This document shows, in pieces, positions 53,757-62,937 of a stretch of 64,000 nucleotides of DNA. Made by a program: the position numbers and the translations under genes. The stretch is from NCBI GenBank assembly GCA_963576475.1, contig OY754980.1, positions 34,755,831-34,819,830 of the forward strand. The letters run 5' to 3'. This DNA is from Molanna angustata. Its lineage: Eukaryota > Arthropoda > Insecta > Trichoptera > Molannidae. Below the pieces are notes generated by a model that did not search any database, was not told the origin of the DNA, and saw nothing but the letters and a program-made list of their open reading frames with translations. Every line of letters starts with the position of its first letter. Positions within the stretch are counted from its first letter, which is position 1.

Positions 53757-56283
53757 ATATTCTATGTGTGTGTATAAATGAATAAAAATTATATATATAT
53801 GTACACTCTAGTGTGAATGAATAAATATGATATGTATAGGTATGTATATATGTAGGTATGTAAAGTGAATAAATATAATATGTATAGGTATGTATATGGG
53901 TGTTGTTTCAAACTTTTTGAAACAATAAAATATAATATCGATAAATAAAATAAATATAATATGTATAAGTATGAATATGGGTGTTGTGAAATTAAAAAAT
54001 ATAATATGTATGTATGTAATGAAAGTATATAATATGTGTCTGTGTAATGAAAATATATAATATGTATTTGTGAGTGGTTTGAACGCTTTGTTGGTAGAAA
54101 CAGTCAAATTTTAATACAATGTTCACGTGATGTTTGGATGATCAAATTTGAAACAAAGTTGATATTCTATGTGTGTGTATAAATGAATTAAAATTATATA
54201 TGTGCACTCAAGTGTGAATGAATAAATATGATATGTATAGGTATGTATATATGTAGATATGTAAAATGAATAAATATAATGTGTATAGGTATGTATATGG
54301 GTGTTGTGAAATTAAAATATATAATATGTATGTATGTAATGAAAGTATATAATATGTGTTTGTGTAATGAAAATATATAATATGTATTTGTGAGTGGTTT
54401 GAACGCTTTGTTGGTTAGAAACAGTCAAATTTTAATACAATGTTCACGTGATGTTTGGATGATCAAATTTGAAACAAAGTTGATATTCTATGTGTGTGTA
54501 TAAATGAATAAAAATTATATATGTGCACTCTAGTGTGAATGAATAAATATGATATGTATAGGTATGTATATATGTAGATATGTAAAATGAATAAATATAA
54601 TATATATAGGTATGTATATGGGTGCTGTGTCAAATTTTTGAAACAATAAAATATAATATCGATAAATAAAATAAATATAATATGTATAGGTTTGATATGG
54701 GTGTTGTGAAATTAAAATATATAATATGTATGTATGTAATGAAAGTATATAATATGTGTTTGTGTAATGAAAATATATAATATGTATTTGTGTAATAAAA
54801 ATAAATAATATGTAGGTATTTGTGTGATGAAAATATAAAATATATGATAGGTAGCTATGAATTAAGAGTTATAGCAGAAACTAATGAGAATATAAGAATT
54901 AAGAAAATTATGTATATGGATTTAAAAATAAATGCAAATCAAGGCTCGGAATCGAACTTTGCCTAGAAGTTTTGTAAATACTTGGAGAATTTATATTTGA
55001 AATTTAACAATTTGAAAATATAATATTTAAAATATCGAACCAATCTTCTCAAGAAGTGTGTGTGTCTTCAGCGGCTACTTGACTAACAATGGGTGGTCCC
55101 GTGCTTCCGCAGATTACACGTGATGTGTGAGTGGTTTGAACGCTTTGTTGGTTAGAAACAGTCAAATTTTAATACAATGTTCACGTGATGTTTGGATGAT
55201 CAAATTTGAAACAAAGTTGATATTCTATGTGTGTGTATAAATGAATAAAAATTATATATGTGCACTCTAGTGTGAATGAATAAATATGATATGTATAGGT
55301 ATGTATATATGTAGGTATGTAAAATGAATAAATATAATATGTATAGGTATGTATATGGGTGTTGTGAAATTAAAATATATAATATGTATGTATGTAATGA
55401 AAGTATATAATATGTGTTTGTGTAATGAAAATATATAATATGTATTTGTGAGTGGTTTGAACGCTTTGTTGGTAGAAACAGTCAAATTTTAATACAATGT
55501 TCACGTGATGTTTGGATGATCAAATTTGAAACAAAGTTGATATTCTATGTGTGTGTATAAATGAATAAAAATTATATATGTGCACTCTAGTGTGAATGAA
55601 TAAATATGATATGTATAGGTATGTATATATGTAGATATGTAAAATGAATAAATATAATATATATAGGTATGTATATGGGTGCTGTGTCAAATTTTTGAAA
55701 CAATAAAATATAATATCGATAAATAAAATAAATATAATATGTATAGGTTTGATATGGGTGTTGTGAAATTAAAATATATAATATGTATGTATGTAATGAA
55801 AGTATAATATAATATGTGTTTGTGTAATGAAAATATATAATATGTATTTGTGTAATAAAAATAAATAATATGTAGGTATTTGTGTGATGAAAATATAAAA
55901 TATATGATAGGTAGCTATGAATTAAGAGTTATAGCAGAAACTAATGAGAATATAAGAATTAAGAAAATTATGTATATGGATTTAAAAATAAATGCAAATC
56001 AAGGCTCGGAATCGAACTTTGCCTAGAAGTTTTGTAAATACTTGGAGAATTTATATTTGAAATTTAACAATTTGAAAATATAATATTTAAAATATCGAAC
56101 CAATCTTCTCAAGAAGTGTGTGTGTCTTCAGCGGCTACTTGACTAACAATGGGTGGTCCCGTGCTTCCGCAGATTACACGTGATGTGTGAGTGGTTTGAA
56201 CGCTTTGTTGGTTAGAAACAGTCAAATTTTAATACAATGTTCACGTGATGTTTGGATGATCAAATTTGAAACAAAGTTGATAT
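53756..56283 (-). repeat. A1-linked tandem monomers, proximal part
   Basis: Monomers start GATATTCTATGTGTGTGTAT at 53,756, 54,161, 54,482, 55,219, 55,539 and 56,279. The spacings are 405, 321, 737, 320 and 740 bp, a higher-order unit of about 1,059 bp made of a short and a long monomer. Each ends with GAACGCTTTGTTGGT, ACAGTCAAATTTTAATACAA and TGTTCACGTGATG, which includes the E-box palindrome CACGTG. The long type also carries AGCGGCTACTTGACTAACAA. Small frames (99 and 72 aa) inside are repetitive and not genes. Confidence 0.9.
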
Positions 56284-56375
56284 TTTTTTTTTTTTTTTTT
56301 TTTTTTTCTTGCCGTTCACCAACGTTTGTAGTGTTCTTCGGCATGTAACAAGCATAATTATATTGTAGATCTGTA

Positions 56376-59300
56376 TTAGATCTTCAAATTATGTACTTTG
56401 AGGAAGTTGGATAAAATTTTCAATGTCATGGGGTTCATATGTGATAAAAGAGTATTCACGTTTATTGGAAGCGGACTATATGGGATCATTTTGAAATAAA
56501 GACCATTTGTATTATATTTAGAGCAGCTAAAAAGGACATGGTTCAAATCCTCCTCCTCTCCACCACCACAATCGCAGAGGATCGAGTCCACGATATTCAA
56601 CTTGTACAGGTGATACTTTAGACAACAGTGTCCTATTCGCATCCGACAAATTGTTGACACTGTTAGTTTGTCGAATCTTAAATTATTATACCACGGAATT
56701 TTTGCGATATTAGATTGAATTGATGCGTAATTTTTTCCTTTTAAAGTCGATGATTCAGCCCATTGTTGTGACCAGTCATTAAACAGATTGATTTTGCAGT
56801 TTACTAGAATATCAGAAGATGGGATTTTGAATTGGTAATTTACCTCTAAATTTTCGGATGCTCTTTTAGCTAGATGGTCAGCTTTTTCGTTTCCTGTGAT
56901 TCCGCAATGACTTGGAATCCAGGCTAGAACAACTTTTTTATTACTCTGGCAAAGTTGATATATCTGTGATCTTATATTAAGGCATATTTCATCTACGGGG
57001 AATGAGAAAGGCGGATTTTTAATTTTTTGCAAAACACTTAGACAATCGGAAAAGATAACAGATTTATGACATGATTTAGATTTAATAATTGTTAGTGCTT
57101 CTAATATTGCGACAGCCTCTGCTGTGAAAACTGAACATTGTTTATGCAGGGTTATCGTGTGCTCGATGGTTAGATTAGAGTTGTACACTGCGGCACCGGT
57201 AGATGGTGAGGAAGAGGATTTTGAACCGTCTGTGAAAAATAAGTTCCAGTCTTTCCAGTTAGATTCTATTATAGTATTAAACTGATTATTTGCATATGGT
57301 GTGTTCTCGATTCCAAAGGACAGAAATACCTCTGGGATGTTGATTAAATGTTCAAAAGGTGTTGTGTACAATGGCAGTGATTTGTAACGGTGAATATGTG
57401 GTAATATATTATTGTACATCTGCCAGCTATTAATTAATAATGGTTTGGGACGATTGATTCTTGAATGCTCATTAGTTATTGCATTAAATAATTGACTGAC
57501 TAGGTTGACGAGCGGATGAGATTCAAATGCGAAACATCTGAGGAAGAACTTATCTGCACACAATTGTCTCCTCAAGTGTAATGGTGGATCTACCACTTCC
57601 ACTTGTAGAGTGTTTATTGGGGATGACTTCATAGCTCCAATTATTAATCGCAAGGCTTGCGATTGAATTCTGTCTAATTTGGATAGATTTTTTTTTGATG
57701 TGGGTTCTATTACAAATGTTGCGTATTCCATTAAACTACGAATATATGCACTATAGAACATTTTTTGCGTGATAGGGTGACATCCCCACCAGACTCGTGA
57801 AATCGCTCTCATCATATTTAGTCCCATTTGTGCTTTAGAATATAGATAATCTGTGTATTCGTTCCATGACAGTTTTGAATCAAATATTACTCCTAACAGT
57901 TTGACTGAGCTAGCTATTGGGATTTCTTGGTTTTGTACAAAGATTTTCAATTGAGGTATATATCTTTTTTTGGTGAATATTATAGCTTTACATTTTTCGA
58001 TTGAAAGTTCTAATCCATGCGAAGTTAACCACAAATATATGAGTTCGAGTGCTGATTTTAATTTCCTTTCTATCAATAACAGGTCTTTTCCCGTGATGTA
58101 TATAAAAATGTCATCTGCAAAGCAAAGTATTTTAATGTAAGAGGGTATTTTTGAAAAAATATCACTCAAATACAAATTGAATAACAATGGGCTAAGGGCA
58201 GAACCCTGGGGAAGTCCTTTAAACACTGTTCGATTAATTGGATAGTTTTGGGGTGTGTCGAGTGTGATTTCTCTGTTGATTAAAAGGTTCGTAATGAACG
58301 AAGATAATTTAGTCGATATTCCAATTTCGTATAGTCTTTCTTTGAGTTTAGGCAATAGAACATGATCATATGCACCTCGTATATCTAGGCTAATGCCAAC
58401 AAGAAATTCTTTTTTTGTATAGGCTAGTTGTATTTCTGTTGCAAGTAATGTAATACTTTCTATGGTGGAATGTTTTTTTCTAAATCCAAACTGAAACTCG
58501 GAAAGTGTTTTTTTATTTTCCACATACCAATCCAGTCTATTTTTTATCATTCGTTCAACAGTTTTTAGGGGTGTGGTGGATAGTGCAATAGGGCGATATG
58601 ATGAACCTAATGTTGGGTCCTTGTTTGGTTTCGGAATTGGAACAATTATTTGTTTTTTCCATATATTTGGGATAATACCTGATTGAAAAAAAGAGTTCGT
58701 TAAATTGAGAAAGTATTCTTTAGAAGTTTCACCTCCATTTTTTATAAAACTAAATGGGATATTGTCTATTCCGGGTGCAGTGTCTGAGACGTTTTCAAGA
58801 ACTATATTCAGTTCTTCCATTATGAAGGGTTTGTCTAACAATGACTGTTCCAGAAGGTTATAACAAGGCACAGATTCCTCAAAGGTTGGTACAAAGGAAG
58901 GAGCTAGTTTGTCTATAAATTCATTTATACATGTTTGCGAGTTAGGGAACGCCGAATGGGGTTTGCAGTTGGATCGAAAACTTTTTATTGTTTTCCAAAT
59001 TTCGGATGCGGGTGTATCAGGTGAAAGCGTACTACAGAATCTCTTCCAATCATTACGTTTTTTGTTTTTAAGGGTTCTCTTTGTGGATGCCTGAATTGCT
59101 TTGTAATTTAAGAAGTTTTCTAGTGACATATTTATATTATACTTTTTAAGGGCCGCTTTTCTGAGACGAACTAATTTATTGCATTCATCGTCCCACCAAG
59201 AGGCAGGTTGAGGTTTATTTGTATTTTTCTTTTTAATATTAATAGTATTATTGGCTGCTTCAGTAATGCTTCTAGACCATTGTTCATAACAATCCAAAGA

Positions 59301-60089
59301 ATTTTCGATGGTTGGGTGAGGGAGTTGCCTAATTCTGTTTTCGACATTTTGAGTAAATCTGTCCCAATTGGCAGTTTGAGTATTATATCTAATTTTCTTT
59401 GATTTATATGGAGCAATTTGGCATGGAGAATTGTTGTCAAATTTAATAATTATTGGTAGATGATCACTGGGACCTGCATCATCTAGAACCGACCAAAATA
59501 ATGTGGATATAAGTGAGGGTGAGCAAATACTTAAGTCGACGGCGCTTTTGTTTTGGTGAGGAGGTGTGATTCGAGTAGGTTTACCGTCGTTAATAAAACA
59601 TAGATTGTTTTCTTCCAAAAAGTCGAGGATATTAGAACCCGATCGATTTGTACATCCACTGCCCCAACAAGGTGATTGTCCGTTGAAATCACCTAGAATT
59701 AGTATAGGTGCGGAAATTTGTTTAATGAGATCTGACCATATGGGTTCTAAGAAAATAATATCAGGAGGAATGTAGACTGATAACACCGAGACATTGTTAA
59801 TATTTGCAGCTGCTATTTGAATATTATTTGGAACATTATTTATATTAAGTTCAGAAAAGTAAACATTATTTTTGATACACAATGCGGAACCGGCTCGTCC
59901 GTCTGCCCTGTCTGATCGAATTATTTTAAAACCTGGTATATGAAATGGTACATTTGGTTTGAGCCATGTTTCGGCTATGGCTGCAACAGAGATATATTCT
60001 TTATTTACAATGTTCATAAATTCTATTTTATTGGCTACTATACTGCGAATATTCCACTGAAGAAAATTTATATTTTTTGTATTATCCAT
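56376..60089 (-). CDS. element B ORF2: endonuclease, reverse transcriptase, RNase H
   Basis: An intact 1237-residue frame. Endonuclease, about 5-220: QWNIRS at 11-16, AETWL with Glu40, ILGDFNGQS at 131-139, SAVDLS and GPSDHLP with His210. Reverse transcriptase, about 425-700: APGIDNIPFSFIK, SYRPIALST, FGFRKKHST, SLDIRGAYD, GLPQGSALSPLLFN and CFADD with FADD at 657-660. RNase H, about 945-1080: Asp954 (FTDGS), Glu991, Asp1015 and Asp1071. A C-terminal zinc motif (CDCGGGEEEDLNHVLFSC) follows near 1185. It starts about 70 nt after ORF1. No damage was seen in any hallmark motif, so the copy may be active. Confidence 0.93.
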   Translation of the reverse strand: MDNTKNINFLQWNIRSIVANKIEFMNIVNKEYISVAAIAETWLKPNVPFHIPGFKIIRSDRADGRAGSALCIKNNVYFSELNINNVPNNIQIAAANINNVSVLSVYIPPDIIFLEPIWSDLIKQISAPILILGDFNGQSPCWGSGCTNRSGSNILDFLEENNLCFINDGKPTRITPPHQNKSAVDLSICSPSLISTLFWSVLDDAGPSDHLPIIIKFDNNSPCQIAPYKSKKIRYNTQTANWDRFTQNVENRIRQLPHPTIENSLDCYEQWSRSITEAANNTINIKKKNTNKPQPASWWDDECNKLVRLRKAALKKYNINMSLENFLNYKAIQASTKRTLKNKKRNDWKRFCSTLSPDTPASEIWKTIKSFRSNCKPHSAFPNSQTCINEFIDKLAPSFVPTFEESVPCYNLLEQSLLDKPFIMEELNIVLENVSDTAPGIDNIPFSFIKNGGETSKEYFLNLTNSFFQSGIIPNIWKKQIIVPIPKPNKDPTLGSSYRPIALSTTPLKTVERMIKNRLDWYVENKKTLSEFQFGFRKKHSTIESITLLATEIQLAYTKKEFLVGISLDIRGAYDHVLLPKLKERLYEIGISTKLSSFITNLLINREITLDTPQNYPINRTVFKGLPQGSALSPLLFNLYLSDIFSKIPSYIKILCFADDIFIYITGKDLLLIERKLKSALELIYLWLTSHGLELSIEKCKAIIFTKKRYIPQLKIFVQNQEIPIASSVKLLGVIFDSKLSWNEYTDYLYSKAQMGLNMMRAISRVWWGCHPITQKMFYSAYIRSLMEYATFVIEPTSKKNLSKLDRIQSQALRLIIGAMKSSPINTLQVEVVDPPLHLRRQLCADKFFLRCFAFESHPLVNLVSQLFNAITNEHSRINRPKPLLINSWQMYNNILPHIHRYKSLPLYTTPFEHLINIPEVFLSFGIENTPYANNQFNTIIESNWKDWNLFFTDGSKSSSSPSTGAAVYNSNLTIEHTITLHKQCSVFTAEAVAILEALTIIKSKSCHKSVIFSDCLSVLQKIKNPPFSFPVDEICLNIRSQIYQLCQSNKKVVLAWIPSHCGITGNEKADHLAKRASENLEVNYQFKIPSSDILVNCKINLFNDWSQQWAESSTLKGKNYASIQSNIAKIPWYNNLRFDKLTVSTICRMRIGHCCLKYHLYKLNIVDSILCDCGGGEEEDLNHVLFSCSKYNTNGLYFKMIPYSPLPINVNTLLSHMNPMTLKILSNFLKVHNLKI

Positions 60090-60160
60090 GTTGAAATAAA
60101 TGTTAATAAATTATAAATAAATTATAATAAATCTCAATTATCTGTATTCAGACTGTATTT

Positions 60161-61582
60161 TTATTCATTAATAAGTGATGTTTTAGGATAGTTTATTAAA
60201 AGGTCTTTTAATGGTTCAAGTAAATTTGCAGCGTAGGACGGTGAAATGGGGTATTTTGATATTGTTTCAATTATGAGTGAAACTAATGTTTCGATAAAAG
60301 AAGAATTCTCATTTTGTAATTTTAACGAAACATTTGATAAGGAGCTATTCGGGTTCTCATATTGTTGGGCGAAATTTAAAGCACACCCATTTGAAGGATT
60401 TACTTTCGAATTTCCATTTGGATTGAAAACTAAGGAATTGTGCAAGTCCCTGTCATACCCTGGTTTTTGTTGTGTGCGAGGTTTATTTGGTCTAAAAACA
60501 GTTTTATTATATGAATGTGTTTCCGGAATGATGCCAGATGTATTTTTAATAGTTTCAGCATACGATTTTTTGGTTGGAGGATGCATTTTCGAAGCTTGGA
60601 AATATGATAAGTTCTCAGAAGCCATCGAAAACTTGATATTTTTTTGGCGGTTTAGTTCTGGGCATAAAAAACTAGATGCTTTGTGATTTCCTGAGCAGTT
60701 TACGCAGGATGGAAGATCCGGATCTTTCGAACATTTATCTGTGGAGTGTAAGTCGCCGCATATACTACAGCGGGTAGCTGATCTACATGCTGCTTTTGTG
60801 TGACCAAAGCGATAACAGTTAAAGCATTGAACTGTAGGATAGGTATATAATTCTACATGCAAAGCGTTGTAGAACATAAAAATATGGGATGGTAAAGATT
60901 GTCCTGAAAATGTTATCACAACGGATCGTGATGGCCGCCATTCTGGTTTATCGCCAGACTTGTCCTTGTAGTTAAGTCTTCTGGCTTTTATTGGTTTGAT
61001 CGACTTGTCCGATGTGGATATTATTTCAATGATATCCTTCTCTGAATACTCTGTTGGGATACCCTTAATTAATCCTAGTCTGGTTAGGTTATATGTTGGG
61101 ATAAACGCAGTATATTTACTGTTTGATAAGATTGAGATATTTTTTATAAAGTTGTTTGCGTCCCTAGATGTTTTAAAATCGACTGTTGCCCTAAATCGTC
61201 CTTCAGATTTTAACGATCCGTTAATTACATTGAGTGTTTTTCTGGAATACAAAATTTTTCCTATTTCCAAAGGGTAGGTTTGTTTTTTGTCTGTTCTTTG
61301 GATATGTACTGTGTACGGCCCGCGCGCGTCTTGATCGTAAAACTTCATTATCGGAATGAATGAAGTGTTTTTTGTTTTGTCATTAATGATATTCTTATTT
61401 GAATCTGAACTTTGTGCTGGTTGGTCCGTTACTCTTACTTCTTTATGAGCCTGATCCATCGGAGATGGAGGCCTTTCGGATACTCTTGGTCTTTTTGAAC
61501 GAATAACTATCGAATCGGAGTCAGAATCCGACGCGTATTTTTTTCCGTCGTTCGCCTTATCGGGAGGCTCAGCTTCGTCCAT
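60161..61582 (-). CDS. element B ORF1: Gag-like zinc-knuckle protein
   Basis: 473 residues. The N-terminus is acidic and serine-rich (KYASDSDSDSIVIRSKRPR), with a likely nuclear-localisation stretch. A folded middle region follows (GPYTVHIQRTD, EGRFRATVDFKTSRDANNFI, RLGLIKGIPTEYSEKDI), as in I- and jockey-type ORF1. Three cysteine knuckles come next: CFNCYRFGHTKAAC, CSICGDLHSTDKC and CVNCSGNHKASSFLC. The C-terminus is Asn/Ser-rich. It binds element RNA in the family. The first ATG of the frame lies about 430 nt downstream of the element start. Confidence 0.9.
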   Translation of the reverse strand: MDEAEPPDKANDGKKYASDSDSDSIVIRSKRPRVSERPPSPMDQAHKEVRVTDQPAQSSDSNKNIINDKTKNTSFIPIMKFYDQDARGPYTVHIQRTDKKQTYPLEIGKILYSRKTLNVINGSLKSEGRFRATVDFKTSRDANNFIKNISILSNSKYTAFIPTYNLTRLGLIKGIPTEYSEKDIIEIISTSDKSIKPIKARRLNYKDKSGDKPEWRPSRSVVITFSGQSLPSHIFMFYNALHVELYTYPTVQCFNCYRFGHTKAACRSATRCSICGDLHSTDKCSKDPDLPSCVNCSGNHKASSFLCPELNRQKNIKFSMASENLSYFQASKMHPPTKKSYAETIKNTSGIIPETHSYNKTVFRPNKPRTQQKPGYDRDLHNSLVFNPNGNSKVNPSNGCALNFAQQYENPNSSLSNVSLKLQNENSSFIETLVSLIIETISKYPISPSYAANLLEPLKDLLINYPKTSLINE

Positions 61583-61975
61583 ATTTAAACTATTTTAAAA
61601 GTATTTTTTAACTTATATGAATATAAACCTCTATGATTTTATATTATAAATAAACAATATTGTATATTAACATTATACATTATAACAAAAAGAAATGTAA
61701 AAATAAATAGACAGAAATGTAAAAATAAATAGACGAAAATGTTCCGTAAAAAACAAAAATATAACAAACAAAAACACCGGGTCTATGACCAAATACAGAG
61801 AATAAATTTCTCTACAGAAAAAGTAATAATATTATAATGTAGGTAGGTAAATAATAGATAATAATGATTGTTTATCTTGTAGGCTGGGTATGTTTGTTCA
61901 CAGCCGAGTTCCTCCTTCCCCGTACGTCGCACTGCACTACAATACACAATAATCGTCGAATTGTCAAAAATTTAC

Positions 61976-62012
61976 ACCACGTCTTATCGCCACGACTACC
62001 GTAACTGCACTG
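61976..62012 (-). promoter_or_regulatory. internal promoter of element B (Inr + DPE)
   Basis: On minus the element starts CAGTGCAG. Counting the A at 62,011 as +1, AGACG falls at +28 to +32 (61,984-61,980), an exact match to the downstream promoter element consensus RGWYV at the required spacing. I and jockey elements use such internal promoters. Confidence 0.7.
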
Positions 62013-62937
62013 AAGTTGATATTCTATAAATGAATAAAAATTATATATGTGCACTCTAGTGTGAATGAATAAATATGATATGTATAGGTATGTATATATG
62101 TAGGTATGTAAAATGAATAAATATAATATGTATAGGTATGTATATGGGTGTTGTGAAATTAAAATATATAATATGTATGTATGTAATGAAAGTATATAAT
62201 ATGTGTATGTGTAATGAAAATATATAATATGTATTTGTGAGTGGTTTGAACGCTTTGTTGGTAGAAACAGTCAAATTTTAATACAATGTTCACGTGATGT
62301 TTGGATGATCAAATTTGAAACAAAGTTGATATTCTATGTGTGTGTATAAATGAATAAAAATTATATATGTGCACTCTAGTGTGAATGAATAAATATGATA
62401 TGTATAGGTATGTATATATGTAGATATGTAAAATGAATAAATATAATATATATAGGTATGTATATGGGTGCTGTGTCAAATTTTTGAAACAATAAAATAT
62501 AATATCGATAAATAAAATAAATATAATATGTATAGGTTTGATATGGGTGTTGTGAAATTAAAATATATAATATGTATGTATGTAATGAAAGTATATAATA
62601 TGTGTTTGTGTAATGAAAATATATAATATGTATTTGTGTAATAAAAATAAATAATATGTAGGTATTTGTGTGATGAAAATATAAAATATATGATAGGTAG
62701 CTATGAATTAAGAGTTATAGCAGAAACTAATGAGAATATAAGAATTAAGAAAATTATGTATATGGATTTAAAAATAAATGCAAATCAAGGCTCGGAATCG
62801 AACTTTGCCTAGAAGTTTTGTAAATACTTGGAGAATTTATATTTGAAATTTAACAATTTGAAAATATAATATTTAAAATATCGAACCAATCTTCTCAAGA
62901 AGTGTGTGTGTCTTCAGCGGCTACTTGACTAACAATG
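62013..62937 (-). repeat. A1-linked tandem monomers, distal part
   Basis: Continues the array after element B: monomer starts at 62,018 (lacking GTGTGTGTAT) and 62,328. The last long monomer is cut at AACAATG and joins AGGTTAGG. Internal copies continue GGTGGTCCCGTGCTTCC at this point. The small frame at 62,056-62,274 is repetitive. Confidence 0.9.

Larger units (their letters stand above)
56284..62012 (-). mobile_element. I-clade-like LINE (element B), full length, nested in the A1 monomers
   Basis: 5.7 kb with a poly(A) end (T run from about 56,284 on plus), two intact ORFs and a 5' UTR of about 430 bp. The target is a monomer start: AAGTTGATATT stands on both sides, giving a target duplication of about 9-11 bp. 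The 5' end begins CAGTGCAGTT. RNase H after RT and three zinc knuckles in ORF1 point to the I/jockey assemblage, with RNase H favouring the I clade. Confidence 0.88.
48231..62937 (-). mobile_element. TRAS-like telomere-specific LINE A1, with element B nested in its 5' region
   Basis: Flanked by TTAGG arrays on both sides: TT precedes the poly-T at 48,231 and AGG follows at 62,938, so the site is TT/AGG. Reading on minus, it contains a monomer array (about 3.6 kb without B), ORF1, ORF2, a ~570-bp 3' UTR and poly(A). Without B it is about 9 kb. R1-clade TRAS elements of silkworm have this target site and layout. The presence of RNase H after RT leaves the exact clade open. The 3' end faces the chromosome interior, as expected if the G-rich strand primes reverse transcription. 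Confidence 0.8.

Noticed and set aside
53808..55485. Ile/Phe-rich frames of 99 and 72 aa recurring at 53.8, 55.3 and 62.1 kb
   Set aside because: They repeat with the monomer, are AT-rich low-complexity translation, and vary in length between copies.
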